Assembly (NCBI GenBank): GCA_040753875.1
Contig: JBFMDV010000021.1
Span: 1 to 40,495, forward strand
Reading direction: 5' to 3'
Source of the DNA: Candidatus Zixiibacteriota bacterium
Lineage (GTDB): Bacteria > Zixibacteria > MSB-5A5 > GN15 > FEB-12
DNA: 40,495 bases
The notes below the pieces were generated by a model. That model had not been told where the DNA came from, searched no databases, and saw only the letters and a list, made by a program, of their open reading frames with translations. Both the position numbers and the translations under genes were made by a program. Every line of letters starts with the position of its first letter. Position 1 is the stretch's first letter. Below are positions 9,085 to 17,788 of this stretch, in pieces.

Positions 9085-9981
9085 CTATAGCCGTTCGGCT
9101 ATGACGTCGGCAAAATACGATGAGCGAACCAGCGGACCCGAAACCACTGTTCCGATGCCTGATTCGCGCGCCCACGTCTCGAGCTGTACGAATTCATCCG
9201 GGTGATAGTAGCGAGCGATAGGATAATGTTCACGCGAGGGTGCAAGATACTGTCCGATGGTGAGGATTGAAACGCCGGTATCGGCGAGTTCCTTGAACAC
9301 CTGTTTCAATTCTTCAGCCGTTTCACCAAGGCCCACCATCAGACCCGATTTCGTACAGGCATTATGCGAATGACGGGCGCGGTGCAATAGCTCCAAGGAC
9401 TGGTGGTAGTTGGCGGCGGGCCGAATGCTCGCGTAAAGTCGCGGCACGGTCTCAATGTTATGATTGAAAATGTCGGGCGACGATTGCATCACAGTCGCAA
9501 GCGCCGTGTCGCTGCCGCGAAAATCCGGAGTGAGAACCTCGATAGTACACGCAGGAAGTTTTGAGCGGACCTCGCGAACGGTACTTGCAAAATGCGCAGC
9601 GCCGCCATCGGCCAGATCATCACGGGTGACGGACGTGATCACAACGTGTCGCAAGGCAAGGGCGGACGCCGCTGCGGCAACTCGAGCCGGCTCATTGGGA
9701 TCAAGCGGCTTTGGCATGCCCGGTCGAACATCACAGAACCGACAGTTGCGCGTACAGGTGGGACCCATCAGGAGAAAAACGGCGGTACCACGATTGAAAC
9801 ACTCGCCGCGGTTTGGACAATTGGCCTCCTGACAAACCGTGTGCAAGCCAAGATTTCCGAGGAGCGCTGTCACACGACGATACTCCTCGCCGCCGAACGG
9901 CTTCACCGTCAGCCACGATGGCTTACGAGCCGGAGTCGTCGTCACTTTGCCGCTGTTCAATTGTTGCACATCCTCGACCAT
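9085..9981 (-). CDS. lipA: lipoyl synthase
   Basis: 298 residues from the ATG at 9981, giving the usual family length; the frame is open 25 codons further. It is a radical SAM enzyme that inserts two sulfurs into octanoyl groups on lipoyl domains. The auxiliary iron-sulfur cluster ligands are Cys50, Cys55 and Cys61 (CQEANCPNRGEC). The SAM cluster ligands are Cys76, Cys80 and Cys83 (CTRNCRFC). The C-terminal RSSY serine, which ligates the auxiliary cluster, is present. LipB and lipoylated E2 subunits are not in the window, but a dihydrolipoyl dehydrogenase is at 38548-39945. Confidence 0.96.
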   Translation of the reverse strand: MVEDVQQLNSGKVTTTPARKPSWLTVKPFGGEEYRRVTALLGNLGLHTVCQEANCPNRGECFNRGTAVFLLMGPTCTRNCRFCDVRPGMPKPLDPNEPARVAAAASALALRHVVITSVTRDDLADGGAAHFASTVREVRSKLPACTIEVLTPDFRGSDTALATVMQSSPDIFNHNIETVPRLYASIRPAANYHQSLELLHRARHSHNACTKSGLMVGLGETAEELKQVFKELADTGVSILTIGQYLAPSREHYPIARYYHPDEFVQLETWARESGIGTVVSGPLVRSSYFADVIAERL

Positions 9982-10094
9982 CGCGTTCCCGTCAAAACGT
10001 GTCGACTGGGAAAATCGACAGCGGGTCAAGTATATGGAAATTCGCTCGATAATCAAGGGAAAGGGTATGAACCGACGACTAAGGAGCTTCCCTC

Positions 10095-12542
10095 ATGTCT
10101 TTGCGCATAGCTGCGAGCGGCCTGCTGATTCTGCTGGGGCTGTCGACCTCCCTATCAGCCGCCGATAAGCGTCAGGCCCGCGTCGAGCGCATCATCGACC
10201 TGCCGTCCCAGAGTCTGGGGAGCATCGGTTCCTTTGCCGCTGCCGAAGCCTGCACCGCCGGCAACGACTCGGCCATCGCCTACTGGATCGAAGGCTGGGT
10301 GCTTGGCAATGAATTGTACAAAGCCTACATCGACCCGGCTACCCAGTGTCCGTCACCGTACCCTTTCACCGTCCGCGAGATCAATATGCCGATGAAATTT
10401 GACGCGGCGGTGAGTTTCACGGTGTCGGTCGATGTCGAGTCTCCCGACAATAGTATCCCCTTATGCCTGTACCCCGGCAACACGCTGGCGATTTCATCAG
10501 ACTGGCAGATCGATGTTCCAGGGCCGGGTGGCTATATGATCTGGATTCCTCTCGATACACCAATCGTTGTCAACGGCCCGTTCTTTGCGGGATTCTTTCT
10601 TGGTTCAGCTATCGATATAGCGTCCAATCCTTCCGTGTATTGTGACAACGACCCACGGGAATGCTTCACCTACAACATCTGGGACACCACCATTGGCTTT
10701 GTCGATCTCGTGAACAACTCCATGTTCAATTTCCCGGGTCGTCTGGCCATGTACGTCAACGGCACCACCGGCGGTGCCGGCGGTACGGACTGCTGCGACA
10801 TTACGCCCGGCACGCTACTCGATTTCGTCACAGTACCAATCGGCCAGTTCAAGGACCTGATGTTCACTCTGAACAACTGCGGTGGCACGACGCTTAACGG
10901 CACCATCAGCGAGACAAGCCCGCAGTATAGTCTTGCCTCTGGCGGCGGCTCGTTTTCACTCGCTCCCGGCCAGAGTCGGACCGTCACTGTCCGTTTCGAG
11001 CCAACAATTGTGGGAGTCTATTCCTGCACAATCTGGACAGGTCTTCCCCAGTGCTCCACTGTCATTGCCACCGGCGTGTACGGAAGCAGCGAACCGGCGC
11101 CACAAATTGTGCTGGTCAATCCGAATGACGGCGATCTCCTCATGGGCTCGGTCGACCTCTGGGCGGCGGAGATCTTGGGATCGACGATCATCGATTATGT
11201 TTCTTTCGAGTATTCCGGCGGCGGTACGTTCGTTGAAATCGGGCGGGATTTCGACGGCACGAGGCCGCTTCGCGACGGCGTCACAGCCGCCATGGCCGGC
11301 AGCGGATACAACTGGGACTGGAACTTCGCGTCATTGGCAGAGGGGACCTATACGCTTCGTGCCACCGTCTACGACACGCTCGGGCGAAGCGCGTACGCCA
11401 CGACGACCGTCTATCTTGAGCCAACGCCCCCCATTCCCCGCATCGTCAGTCCCGCCAACGGCGATACTCTCTGTTTGGCCGAGACATTCGTCTTACAGTG
11501 TTCCGATGAAGACATGTCGAACATTCAATTGTACCGCTCCAATGCGCTTGCGAATTACAGCATTGGGCTGGCAGCTTTTGATGAGCACTCGGTCGGCGAT
11601 GCCAACGGGAACCCGTCTGACGGCAACCCGGCCGCAGCCGGCGAATTCGGAGACTATTACAGCGCCCCGGTCGCAGCCGCAGTGGCAGTCAAGGTCTGGT
11701 TTGACCGGAACTTCACACTAACAATGAGAGAGGGAGCCGTACAGCTTTCTCTCGTCGACGTGGCCGAACGACTGGCCACGGCCTTCAAGACACGGACGAA
11801 TAAGGGAACTTATGACGAAGACCTGCTGACCGGCTTGACCTCATATTCCCTGGCGCATGGTGACCAACTCGATTTCGTCTACCGGAGAACTCCGGACTAC
11901 TTCGAACTCCGCACCTGGGCCGAGGAAGAACAGAGATCGGTGATATTGGGACTCGGCGGAGCGCCCGGCCTCTGGGTGGCAGTCGATGGCTTCACTGGCT
12001 GGATAAATCCCGACAGCAGCTACTCAGTTTCCATCATGAACCCCATATCCGGAGCCATTGAGACTGCGTCGATGCGGTTGAGTCTTGGTGCGAGCGAGTT
12101 GTATGTGAACGGTTCCTGGCATCGCGTCGATATTATGGTCTCGATGTTGGCCAAAGCCTGGACCGTGAATCGAACGCTCGTCGCAGCCGATTTGAGCGGC
12201 GCCGACGGCTGGTCCATCAACTGGCCCCCCACCGGTTTGATCGAAGGGAGTCGGTACTTCTTCACAGCGATCGGACGCGACGCCACCTCATATCGCGGTA
12301 GTTCCACCGTCCTGCTCGAATATTCCTGCCTGAGTCAGTTTGCAAAGGGGGACTATAATGGCGACGGAGCATCGGATATCCTCGACCTGTACGTGCTGAT
12401 CGATGTCATTCGCCACAATGGAGTTGCTCCGGTGGGAGGTCTTGGCCGAGCCGACTGCAACTGCGACGGCTATATAAACATCGCCGATATGGTTTACTAC
12501 ATAAACTACCTCTTTGGCACGTCCTCATCACCGTGCTATTGA
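10095..12542 (+). CDS. secreted protein with Ig-like and ASPM/Hydin-like domains and dockerin
   Basis: 815 residues, with AAGGAG ahead of the ATG. Residues 1-23 are a Sec signal peptide ending near SLSA. About 25-225 is beta-rich with paired cysteines. About 228-325 resembles an ASPM-SPD2-Hydin / choice-of-anchor-D immunoglobulin-type domain (the LNNCGGTTLNGTIS and LAPGQSRTVTVRFEP stretches). About 330-445 and 448-745 look like further Ig-like modules. Residues about 750-810 form a dockerin pair (KGDYNGDGASDILDLYVLI and DCNCDGYINIADMVYYINYL). It is probably a surface or secreted protein; no catalytic motif is seen. The gene stands alone, with a strong terminator after it and divergent lipA before it. 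Confidence 0.88.
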   Translation: MSLRIAASGLLILLGLSTSLSAADKRQARVERIIDLPSQSLGSIGSFAAAEACTAGNDSAIAYWIEGWVLGNELYKAYIDPATQCPSPYPFTVREINMPMKFDAAVSFTVSVDVESPDNSIPLCLYPGNTLAISSDWQIDVPGPGGYMIWIPLDTPIVVNGPFFAGFFLGSAIDIASNPSVYCDNDPRECFTYNIWDTTIGFVDLVNNSMFNFPGRLAMYVNGTTGGAGGTDCCDITPGTLLDFVTVPIGQFKDLMFTLNNCGGTTLNGTISETSPQYSLASGGGSFSLAPGQSRTVTVRFEPTIVGVYSCTIWTGLPQCSTVIATGVYGSSEPAPQIVLVNPNDGDLLMGSVDLWAAEILGSTIIDYVSFEYSGGGTFVEIGRDFDGTRPLRDGVTAAMAGSGYNWDWNFASLAEGTYTLRATVYDTLGRSAYATTTVYLEPTPPIPRIVSPANGDTLCLAETFVLQCSDEDMSNIQLYRSNALANYSIGLAAFDEHSVGDANGNPSDGNPAAAGEFGDYYSAPVAAAVAVKVWFDRNFTLTMREGAVQLSLVDVAERLATAFKTRTNKGTYDEDLLTGLTSYSLAHGDQLDFVYRRTPDYFELRTWAEEEQRSVILGLGGAPGLWVAVDGFTGWINPDSSYSVSIMNPISGAIETASMRLSLGASELYVNGSWHRVDIMVSMLAKAWTVNRTLVAADLSGADGWSINWPPTGLIEGSRYFFTAIGRDATSYRGSSTVLLEYSCLSQFAKGDYNGDGASDILDLYVLIDVIRHNGVAPVGGLGRADCNCDGYINIADMVYYINYLFGTSSSPCY

Positions 12543-12572
12543 GCTATTGAAGAGAGAGAGCCAATAGGACCC

Positions 12573-12599
12573 AGGCCCCGCCCATCGGCGGGGCCTTTG
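12573..12599 (+). terminator. rho-independent terminator
   Basis: A perfect 10-bp stem (AGGCCCCGCC with GGCGGGGCCT) and a CATC loop are followed by a short TTTGT, just downstream of the dockerin gene. Confidence 0.8.
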
Positions 12600-12910
12600 T
12601 ATGTGAAGCTTACGACTACCACATCAGTTGTAGGTCGCGGTTTCATGCTGCAACATTCAGAGAGCCGTGCAAGTTAATCATCACATTCACCACAAGGACA
12701 GGTCAGACCAGCAATACACATTCAGCATGAAACCCGACACCCAAAGGAGCTACAACAGTAATGTCGGGTTTCTCGCTGGGTTCCTCTTGAGAAATAGCTG
12801 TAAGACTGTATTTCCTTACGATGCGTGTGGCGATTCCAGCTGTTCGATCGCTCGGAACGCCGACCTGGAGACCACAAAATACTTGATATCAAGACAGTCG
12901 CTACAATCCC
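12600..12910. other. gene-free spacer with an 11-bp inverted repeat
   Basis: No gene is supported. Arms GAAACCCGACA (12729-12739) and TGTCGGGTTTC (12762-12772) pair perfectly around a 22-base loop. They lie beyond the 3' end of the minus-strand phage-derived operon, where they could stabilise or end the transcript, although no T run follows on either strand. CGAGAAACCCGACA recurs near 32583-32596. Confidence 0.45.
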
Positions 12911-14014
12911 TCACCACGTCAGCCGCCAGGAGGTCGTCGACGGCACTTTGACCCTTTGCCGAAGAATCGTCCCGTTCTGTCGCGCTATCGTGAACTCATA
13001 CTTGGTGCCGCCGGCAGTGAGCGAATCGGAGGGAATTACATCCAGAAAGAAATAGCCCGCGCTGTCGGTGACTGTGGTCACAGCAAACGGTGATACCACC
13101 AGTTCCCCTGACCGCACCACTCCACCCGGCAGATAAGCCCCAACCGCAGCGCCTGCTTCGGGAGTTCCGCTTAGGCCATATAAATAACCGTACACCCGAC
13201 AGAGCGTTGGCGAGGAGGGTGTCCCGGGGTCGAATCGGTATCCGAACACCGTGTCGATCCCAGTACCGGTGATGGTAACAGTATCAAAGGCGCTGAAGAT
13301 ATATCCCGGCGCACCAGAGATCGCCAGATACGATGCAGTGTCGAGATTAAGATTCACCCGGCCGGATGAGTTCGACATGCCGACGGCAATGAGCGCGCTC
13401 TGGTCCAGATTCCTGATCGCAAGCTCGGCTTCTGGAACCACCTGATTTGTCGACGAATCATAGACAATCACCGTGACGGCATATGCGCCGGAACCGTTGC
13501 AGCCACCCGTTTCGAGCGTCCCCAAAGTCGTGATTATCTTGCCCAGACTGTCGAGCGCTTTGGCCGAATTGCCCGCTCCCATGCCCACCGAATCAAGGGC
13601 ATCGGACAACTCCCGATCGACTATCTGAAAGCTGAATCGGTTTGGCGTCAGGAGTGCGCCACTGTTTTTCTTGGCGGTAATGACCCCGGAATACCAGCCG
13701 GCCGCACCCGCGCTGTCAATATCGGCGATGGGGCGGTGATAGTAGTAGTACCGCTGTCCCGCGATAGTCAGTGTATCCAATCCGGACATGGCGGCATTAC
13801 CTGAGTCACGGAAGATCGCTCCGTTGGCGTCTGATTTGCAGATGACCACATAGAAGCTGTCAGACGTCGTCGGGCGGCCGAGCGAATCCAAGCTCAGCAC
13901 CAGCACCGACAATGAGTCCTCACCGGAGGAACCCACATTGTTGACAAGCCCCTGCGCCGACACCGCCGTGACCAGAAACGGCGCGAGCACGAACATCACG
14001 AACAGATATCTCAT
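12911..14014 (-). CDS. Sec-exported Ig/carboxypeptidase-like beta protein at the end of the phage-derived operon
   Basis: 367 residues, with AAAGG ahead of the ATG. Residues 1-20 are a clear signal peptide (MRYLFVMFVLAPFLVTAVSA). The rest is beta-rich. About 178-255 (VIVYDSSTNQVVPEAELAIR then SGRVNLNLDTASYLAISGAP) and about 275-345 (VYGYLYGLSGTPEAGAAVGA then TDSAGYFFLDVIPSD) resemble carboxypeptidase-regulatory or transthyretin-like repeats. The N-terminal half, with YYYYHRP and SGVITAK near 95-115, resembles segments seen in structural proteins of related MAG phage clusters, but I cannot name the family. It follows the preceding exported protein gene by only 22 bases and is the last gene of the cluster. 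A phage virion protein would not normally carry a signal peptide. Confidence 0.75.
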   Translation of the reverse strand: MRYLFVMFVLAPFLVTAVSAQGLVNNVGSSGEDSLSVLVLSLDSLGRPTTSDSFYVVICKSDANGAIFRDSGNAAMSGLDTLTIAGQRYYYYHRPIADIDSAGAAGWYSGVITAKKNSGALLTPNRFSFQIVDRELSDALDSVGMGAGNSAKALDSLGKIITTLGTLETGGCNGSGAYAVTVIVYDSSTNQVVPEAELAIRNLDQSALIAVGMSNSSGRVNLNLDTASYLAISGAPGYIFSAFDTVTITGTGIDTVFGYRFDPGTPSSPTLCRVYGYLYGLSGTPEAGAAVGAYLPGGVVRSGELVVSPFAVTTVTDSAGYFFLDVIPSDSLTAGGTKYEFTIARQNGTILRQRVKVPSTTSWRLTW

Positions 14015-14036
14015 GGTAGACCTTTCTCAAAATTGA

Positions 14037-14801
14037 TCATAGCCGAACGAGCACGTGGCGTCGCCGCGAATTGGCCGTTTCAGATGTGGCGGTCGAATAC
14101 ACGAACTTCACCCACGGTCGAAGTGCACTGTTGCTGTTTTCTGTGCTGGCCCCTTCGGTGCGGGTCGACAGGGTGCTGAAGGCACGCCCCTTGATGAATA
14201 CGCCGTAATTGGCGCGCGTCCCTTTCAGCAGTGAATCGACCTGAACCGAATCCAGCACCCAGTAGTACCAACCGGCAGATGATCCCCCCGGAATGATCCG
14301 GTGCGCCAGTGTATCGGCCGTGGTGAAATCGCCACCTGCTGTTGTCCAAAAGGTATCCGGCGGCGTGGCGCTGACGCCGTTGTTGAACAAACGGTCCCAG
14401 TCCATTTCCGACGAGTCGGCCGTAATACCAAGGTTGTTGCCGACAAAATACCGGGCGTTGGGGCGGGTGCACCAGAAGATGTCGAACGTATCCGGGTTTA
14501 TGGAAAGCGTGGTTAAGTACACTGCGAGCGAACAAACCACGTTCGTGTTGGTACCAGTCGGTGTATTGAACCAGAGATACTGGCGGAAAGCCACGGCAGT
14601 ACCTGATCCCTTACCGATGATGACCCTGGTATCGCCACCATAATTATTGGCCGGATACGGCTGATAGATAAATCCGTCTTTGAAATCGGCTGCACCGGTG
14701 GCCGTGTAGCTGTCGGCGAAAACCGAACCACTTATCGACAAGACCAATACCGTGACGAGCCACAGAATAATCGACTTGTCGTGCGTCGCCGGTCGCCTCA
14801 T
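14037..14801 (-). CDS. Sec-exported DNRLRE-like beta-sandwich protein coupled to phage-derived genes
   Basis: 254 residues. Its ATG overlaps the stop of the upstream 104-residue gene in an ATGA junction, so the two are translationally coupled. Residues 1-29 are a signal peptide (hydrophobic core ILWLVTVLVLSISGSVF, cleavage near FADS). The mature part starts with a pattern typical of DNRLRE / carbohydrate-binding-like domains of secreted proteins: a disordered acidic strand, NNYGGDTRVIIG, then a strand ending RQYLWFNTP. These domains often occur in surface or filamentous proteins. No catalytic residues are seen. Its place inside a capsid-type operon, with an export signal, is the odd point. 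Confidence 0.75.
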   Translation of the reverse strand: MRRPATHDKSIILWLVTVLVLSISGSVFADSYTATGAADFKDGFIYQPYPANNYGGDTRVIIGKGSGTAVAFRQYLWFNTPTGTNTNVVCSLAVYLTTLSINPDTFDIFWCTRPNARYFVGNNLGITADSSEMDWDRLFNNGVSATPPDTFWTTAGGDFTTADTLAHRIIPGGSSAGWYYWVLDSVQVDSLLKGTRANYGVFIKGRAFSTLSTRTEGASTENSNSALRPWVKFVYSTATSETANSRRRHVLVRL

Positions 14802-15112
14802 TTCGGACTCCGCGGCCGCACCCTGGGTCGGGGCGACTTCACCGACTCAACGTGAGCTGTGCTGATGTCGACCGCGGCTCCGTCATTCGCAAGCGCTTCA
14901 CGACGGATTCTATCCATCATGTTCCAGAACTCGCGCTGCGCGCTGTTCTGGGGTGCCAGTTTCTTTCGCATTTCAATCATTTTGAGCAAATCTCCCAGCT
15001 TTGGTTTCTCTTTGAGGGTTTTCGCAATCTCCATGTAGCACTTCTCGATGAGACCATCCAGTACGTCCAGTCCGACCGGCACGGTCTCCTTTGATGCTGC
15101 TTTCGATGCCAC
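14798..15112 (-). CDS. small basic helical protein of the phage-derived cluster
   Basis: 104 residues with a GTG start directly abutting the upstream stop (TGA then GTG). It is predicted helical in the middle (EKCYMEIAKTLKEKPKLGDL, QREFWNMMDRIRREAL) with a basic proline-rich tail (SPRPRVRPRSPK). Not recognised. By position it could be a small head-completion or assembly protein. Its stop overlaps the start of the exported DNRLRE-like protein. Confidence 0.7.
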   Translation of the reverse strand: MASKAASKETVPVGLDVLDGLIEKCYMEIAKTLKEKPKLGDLLKMIEMRKKLAPQNSAQREFWNMMDRIRREALANDGAAVDISTAHVESVKSPRPRVRPRSPK

Positions 15113-15484
15113 TCAGTCCCCCATTTCAATTATCATCAGATCAGTCATCACCGGGCCGGCAGCATTCGGGTCGCGGGCGATCACAAACTGTTCCGGCGAT
15201 TCAGCCGCCACCACGTATACCGCGTTCTGTGTTCGCGCTCGCGGAATGACGCGCGGCGATTTGATGGTTTGCGGCAGGCTGTTGCCTCGGTGATCAACCA
15301 GATCCGCAAACGCCACCGTCTGCGCGCCGCCGCCGACATCGGCCGCTCCATAAAGAACGCTGGAGGTCGAATCGATCTGTTCGAGGGCCAGAAATTCGAT
15401 AGCCCCCAGCCCCTGCACACCCCACACCACGAAGTCCTGCACAAACCAGGCGCGGCGCGAGGTAATCTTCTCTAATGCCGTCAT
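15113..15484 (-). CDS. small beta-rich structural protein of the phage-derived cluster
   Basis: 123 residues from the ATG at 15484, with AAGGAG nine bases upstream; the frame is open 30 codons further but overlaps the previous gene. It is beta-rich with a central DHRGNSLPQTI segment and VIPRARTQNAVYVV, a style common in small head or neck proteins of tailed-phage modules. The exact family is not recognised. It lies 13 bases after the connector-like gene and abuts the next gene, so it is part of one operon. Confidence 0.7.
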   Translation of the reverse strand: MTALEKITSRRAWFVQDFVVWGVQGLGAIEFLALEQIDSTSSVLYGAADVGGGAQTVAFADLVDHRGNSLPQTIKSPRVIPRARTQNAVYVVAAESPEQFVIARDPNAAGPVMTDLMIIEMGD

Positions 15485-15497
15485 CACGGTTACTCCT

Positions 15498-16310
15498 TCA
15501 ACACAAGGTGGGTCCGGAAGGCCCTGCCACCGGTGGATGGAACGATTGCAGCAGGCGGTCGGCCCGGGTGGCAAACTCCTCGGCGAGTTTCAACCAGGCT
15601 TGGGCTGCGCCTGCTTGATTGGGGCCGGTCGACAGATCGCGCATTGCCGCGGCGCGGCACAGAATCTCGAGAGCACGCGAGGCCGCTGCGGCCCCGAGCA
15701 TCGGATCGGCACCAAACAAACCGTCGGGATCGACCTCGCGTTCCACCAGCCCATTTGCCTCATCGACCGCCCCGGCCAGCAGTTCTTCTTCGAATCCCTG
15801 GCATTGCGGAGAATAGTCCAGAAAGACCGTCTCTCCCGATTCGATCACACCTCCCGCCAGCCGTTTGATTTCCCCTGTATCTGCCTTGATCTGATAGTCC
15901 TGACCGACGACGCCGAGGGTGTACGGCAGAAACCAGGCGGTAACGGTTTGCCCGGAACTCAGTGCTCCGGCTGCTGTCGGGGCGACCGTGGCGGCACCAT
16001 AGTCCACGATGAAGTCTGAGTTTTCTTTGAAGACCGTCCCAAGCGAGCTGTCCGATGCGAGCAACACCGAGCCGCGAACTAGCGGCGTGCCGGCCAGCAC
16101 GGTCGGCGAATCCCCAAGTGTAACCGACACACGGGTCGGTTCGTCGGCGCGAAGCAGTTTGGCGCGCACCGAATCTGCCTGCACCAAACCTCCGAAAAAG
16201 CGCACGAACTCCGTGTCGCGGAGTGTCACGACCTGATCCGTAACCCGGTCGCCGATCGGAGTCCGGGATCGCAGGTACGGACGGATCTGGTCAACCGATG
16301 TGTATCCCAT
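15498..16310 (-). CDS. connector / head-completion-like protein
   Basis: 270 residues from the ATG at 16310, with AGGAGG six bases upstream; a GTG two codons earlier sits inside the ribosome-binding site and is unlikely. Residues 1-30 (YTSVDQIRPYL) and the C-terminal 80 residues are helical, as in head-tail connector (adaptor) proteins that dock under a portal. The middle, about 45-175, is a beta-rich insertion (VSVTLGDSPTVLAGTPLVRG, DYQIKADTGEIKRLAGG) resembling baseplate or tail-associated strands. The assignment is by position and general look. The start codon overlaps the end of the propeller gene's reading frame region by a few bases. Confidence 0.6.
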   Translation of the reverse strand: MGYTSVDQIRPYLRSRTPIGDRVTDQVVTLRDTEFVRFFGGLVQADSVRAKLLRADEPTRVSVTLGDSPTVLAGTPLVRGSVLLASDSSLGTVFKENSDFIVDYGAATVAPTAAGALSSGQTVTAWFLPYTLGVVGQDYQIKADTGEIKRLAGGVIESGETVFLDYSPQCQGFEEELLAGAVDEANGLVEREVDPDGLFGADPMLGAAAASRALEILCRAAAMRDLSTGPNQAGAAQAWLKLAEEFATRADRLLQSFHPPVAGPSGPTLC

Positions 16311-16312
16311 GA

Positions 16313-17734
16313 TCACCTCCTGACAATCATCCGTTGAACGGTTGAGATGGCGCTTATTTGCGAGCCTATGGGAGCTGTTGTGAACGCCGCTGTCACTTCA
16401 ATCTTAATCCAGAACCTGGTGTGGCCGGACAGAAGATTCTGCTGCCAGTCGGCCGGGATCGACGCGTAATCGCTGAAGAACAGTATACGAACGTCGGAGC
16501 TGTTCAGGTACGACAAGCCGTTGGCCGGCGTGAATGTCACCCAGTGGTTGCCGTCCCAGTAACTGAAACTGAGCGTGCCCCCGGCGCCCGAGGTCGACAG
16601 CAGAAATTCCGCATAGCGGAACGGCCGCGTCATCCCCAGATACAGACAATCACCGACTGCCGATACGAGGCTGCCGGTCGCCGGATGAAAAACGTCGCCG
16701 GAGGTCCCATTGGCCGCAGCCGCCGTCACATCGACATAGCTGCCGGCGCTCTGTGAAAACAGCAGCATGCTGTCGAGTGTCTTTGCCCGTGTATCCAGAA
16801 TTGCGGGCGCCGAGAATTCACCGCTTCGCCGCTCGACATATTTCATGTACGCCTGCGTGCCGACAAACCCGCACAGATAAAAAATCACCGGCACGCTCTC
16901 GCGAAACAGCAGTTGTGGCGAGTATCCCGGTCCACTGTCAAGTGTGACCAGTGCTCCCCAGTTGCGGCTGTCGAATTCACGATACCGGAGCTGTGAGTCG
17001 TTGAACACGAGGCCGAGACCGCCGTCCGGCCCGATCGCGGCATCGAAATGTTCACTGAATCCGCTCGTGCCGGTGGCGACCAGGTACTCATCTGACCAAG
17101 CGCCTCCGGCCAACGGCACCGAACGAATGGCGATACCGCTGCCGCCGTACGTATAGATCACATGCAGGTCGTTGGTCGCGACCAGTACCTTGGAAAACGC
17201 CTGAACCGCGCCCGTGCTCAGCGCCTGCCCGGAATCGGTCGGGCCGGTTCCCCAGCTTGCCCCGCTGTCGCTCGATGATTTGACATGCACATATCGATTG
17301 GGTGAGGCAAAACGAGACCAGTTCACCCAGAGCTTGCCTCCGGGCTCGATCGCGATCGACGGATCAAAGCACTGATTGCCATTGAATATGACAACCTTCG
17401 CGCCGACCGTCCAGGCGCCGGAGCCAAACGCGAGCTTGCGCGTCACCAGGTAATTGGTACCGGACTCCGGATAGACAACGTGCAGATTCCCGGCGCTATC
17501 CATGACAACATCGATGCTGCCGTCGGCTGCATCCGATGCGATCATCTGCAGCGATGACCAGGACGAATAGGGTGCGTCCGCGAACGCCAGCGCTATGTCA
17601 CTGGCGGAAGTCCGAAAGACTGCCACCTGACGACCGGCGTACGCACCCGACACGATCCGGAACAGCTTCCGCCCCGGCGGTGCACCCACCCCTAACGCCG
17701 GATAAGCGGTGGTGTCAGAGAGTTTCTTCAGCAT
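16313..17734 (-). CDS. sialidase-like propeller protein in the capsid operon
   Basis: 473 residues. Residues about 20-330 show repeated blade-like strands and an Asp-box (SSDSGASWGTG), as in sialidase or BNR-repeat propellers. The C-terminal 110 residues carry LSFSYWDGNHWVTFTPANG and DWQQNLLSGHTRFWIKIEV, a pattern often seen in phage tail or baseplate proteins. The catalytic arginine triad of true sialidases is not evident. There is no signal peptide. Lying directly after the major capsid gene, it could be a capsid spike, a receptor-binding protein or a glycan-binding decoration. Confidence 0.7.
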   Translation of the reverse strand: MLKKLSDTTAYPALGVGAPPGRKLFRIVSGAYAGRQVAVFRTSASDIALAFADAPYSSWSSLQMIASDAADGSIDVVMDSAGNLHVVYPESGTNYLVTRKLAFGSGAWTVGAKVVIFNGNQCFDPSIAIEPGGKLWVNWSRFASPNRYVHVKSSSDSGASWGTGPTDSGQALSTGAVQAFSKVLVATNDLHVIYTYGGSGIAIRSVPLAGGAWSDEYLVATGTSGFSEHFDAAIGPDGGLGLVFNDSQLRYREFDSRNWGALVTLDSGPGYSPQLLFRESVPVIFYLCGFVGTQAYMKYVERRSGEFSAPAILDTRAKTLDSMLLFSQSAGSYVDVTAAAANGTSGDVFHPATGSLVSAVGDCLYLGMTRPFRYAEFLLSTSGAGGTLSFSYWDGNHWVTFTPANGLSYLNSSDVRILFFSDYASIPADWQQNLLSGHTRFWIKIEVTAAFTTAPIGSQISAISTVQRMIVRR

Positions 17735-17788
17735 GAGTCCTCATTTCAAAGCTGCGCCCAGGTCCACTGACCCGGGCGCTCCTGCCGA

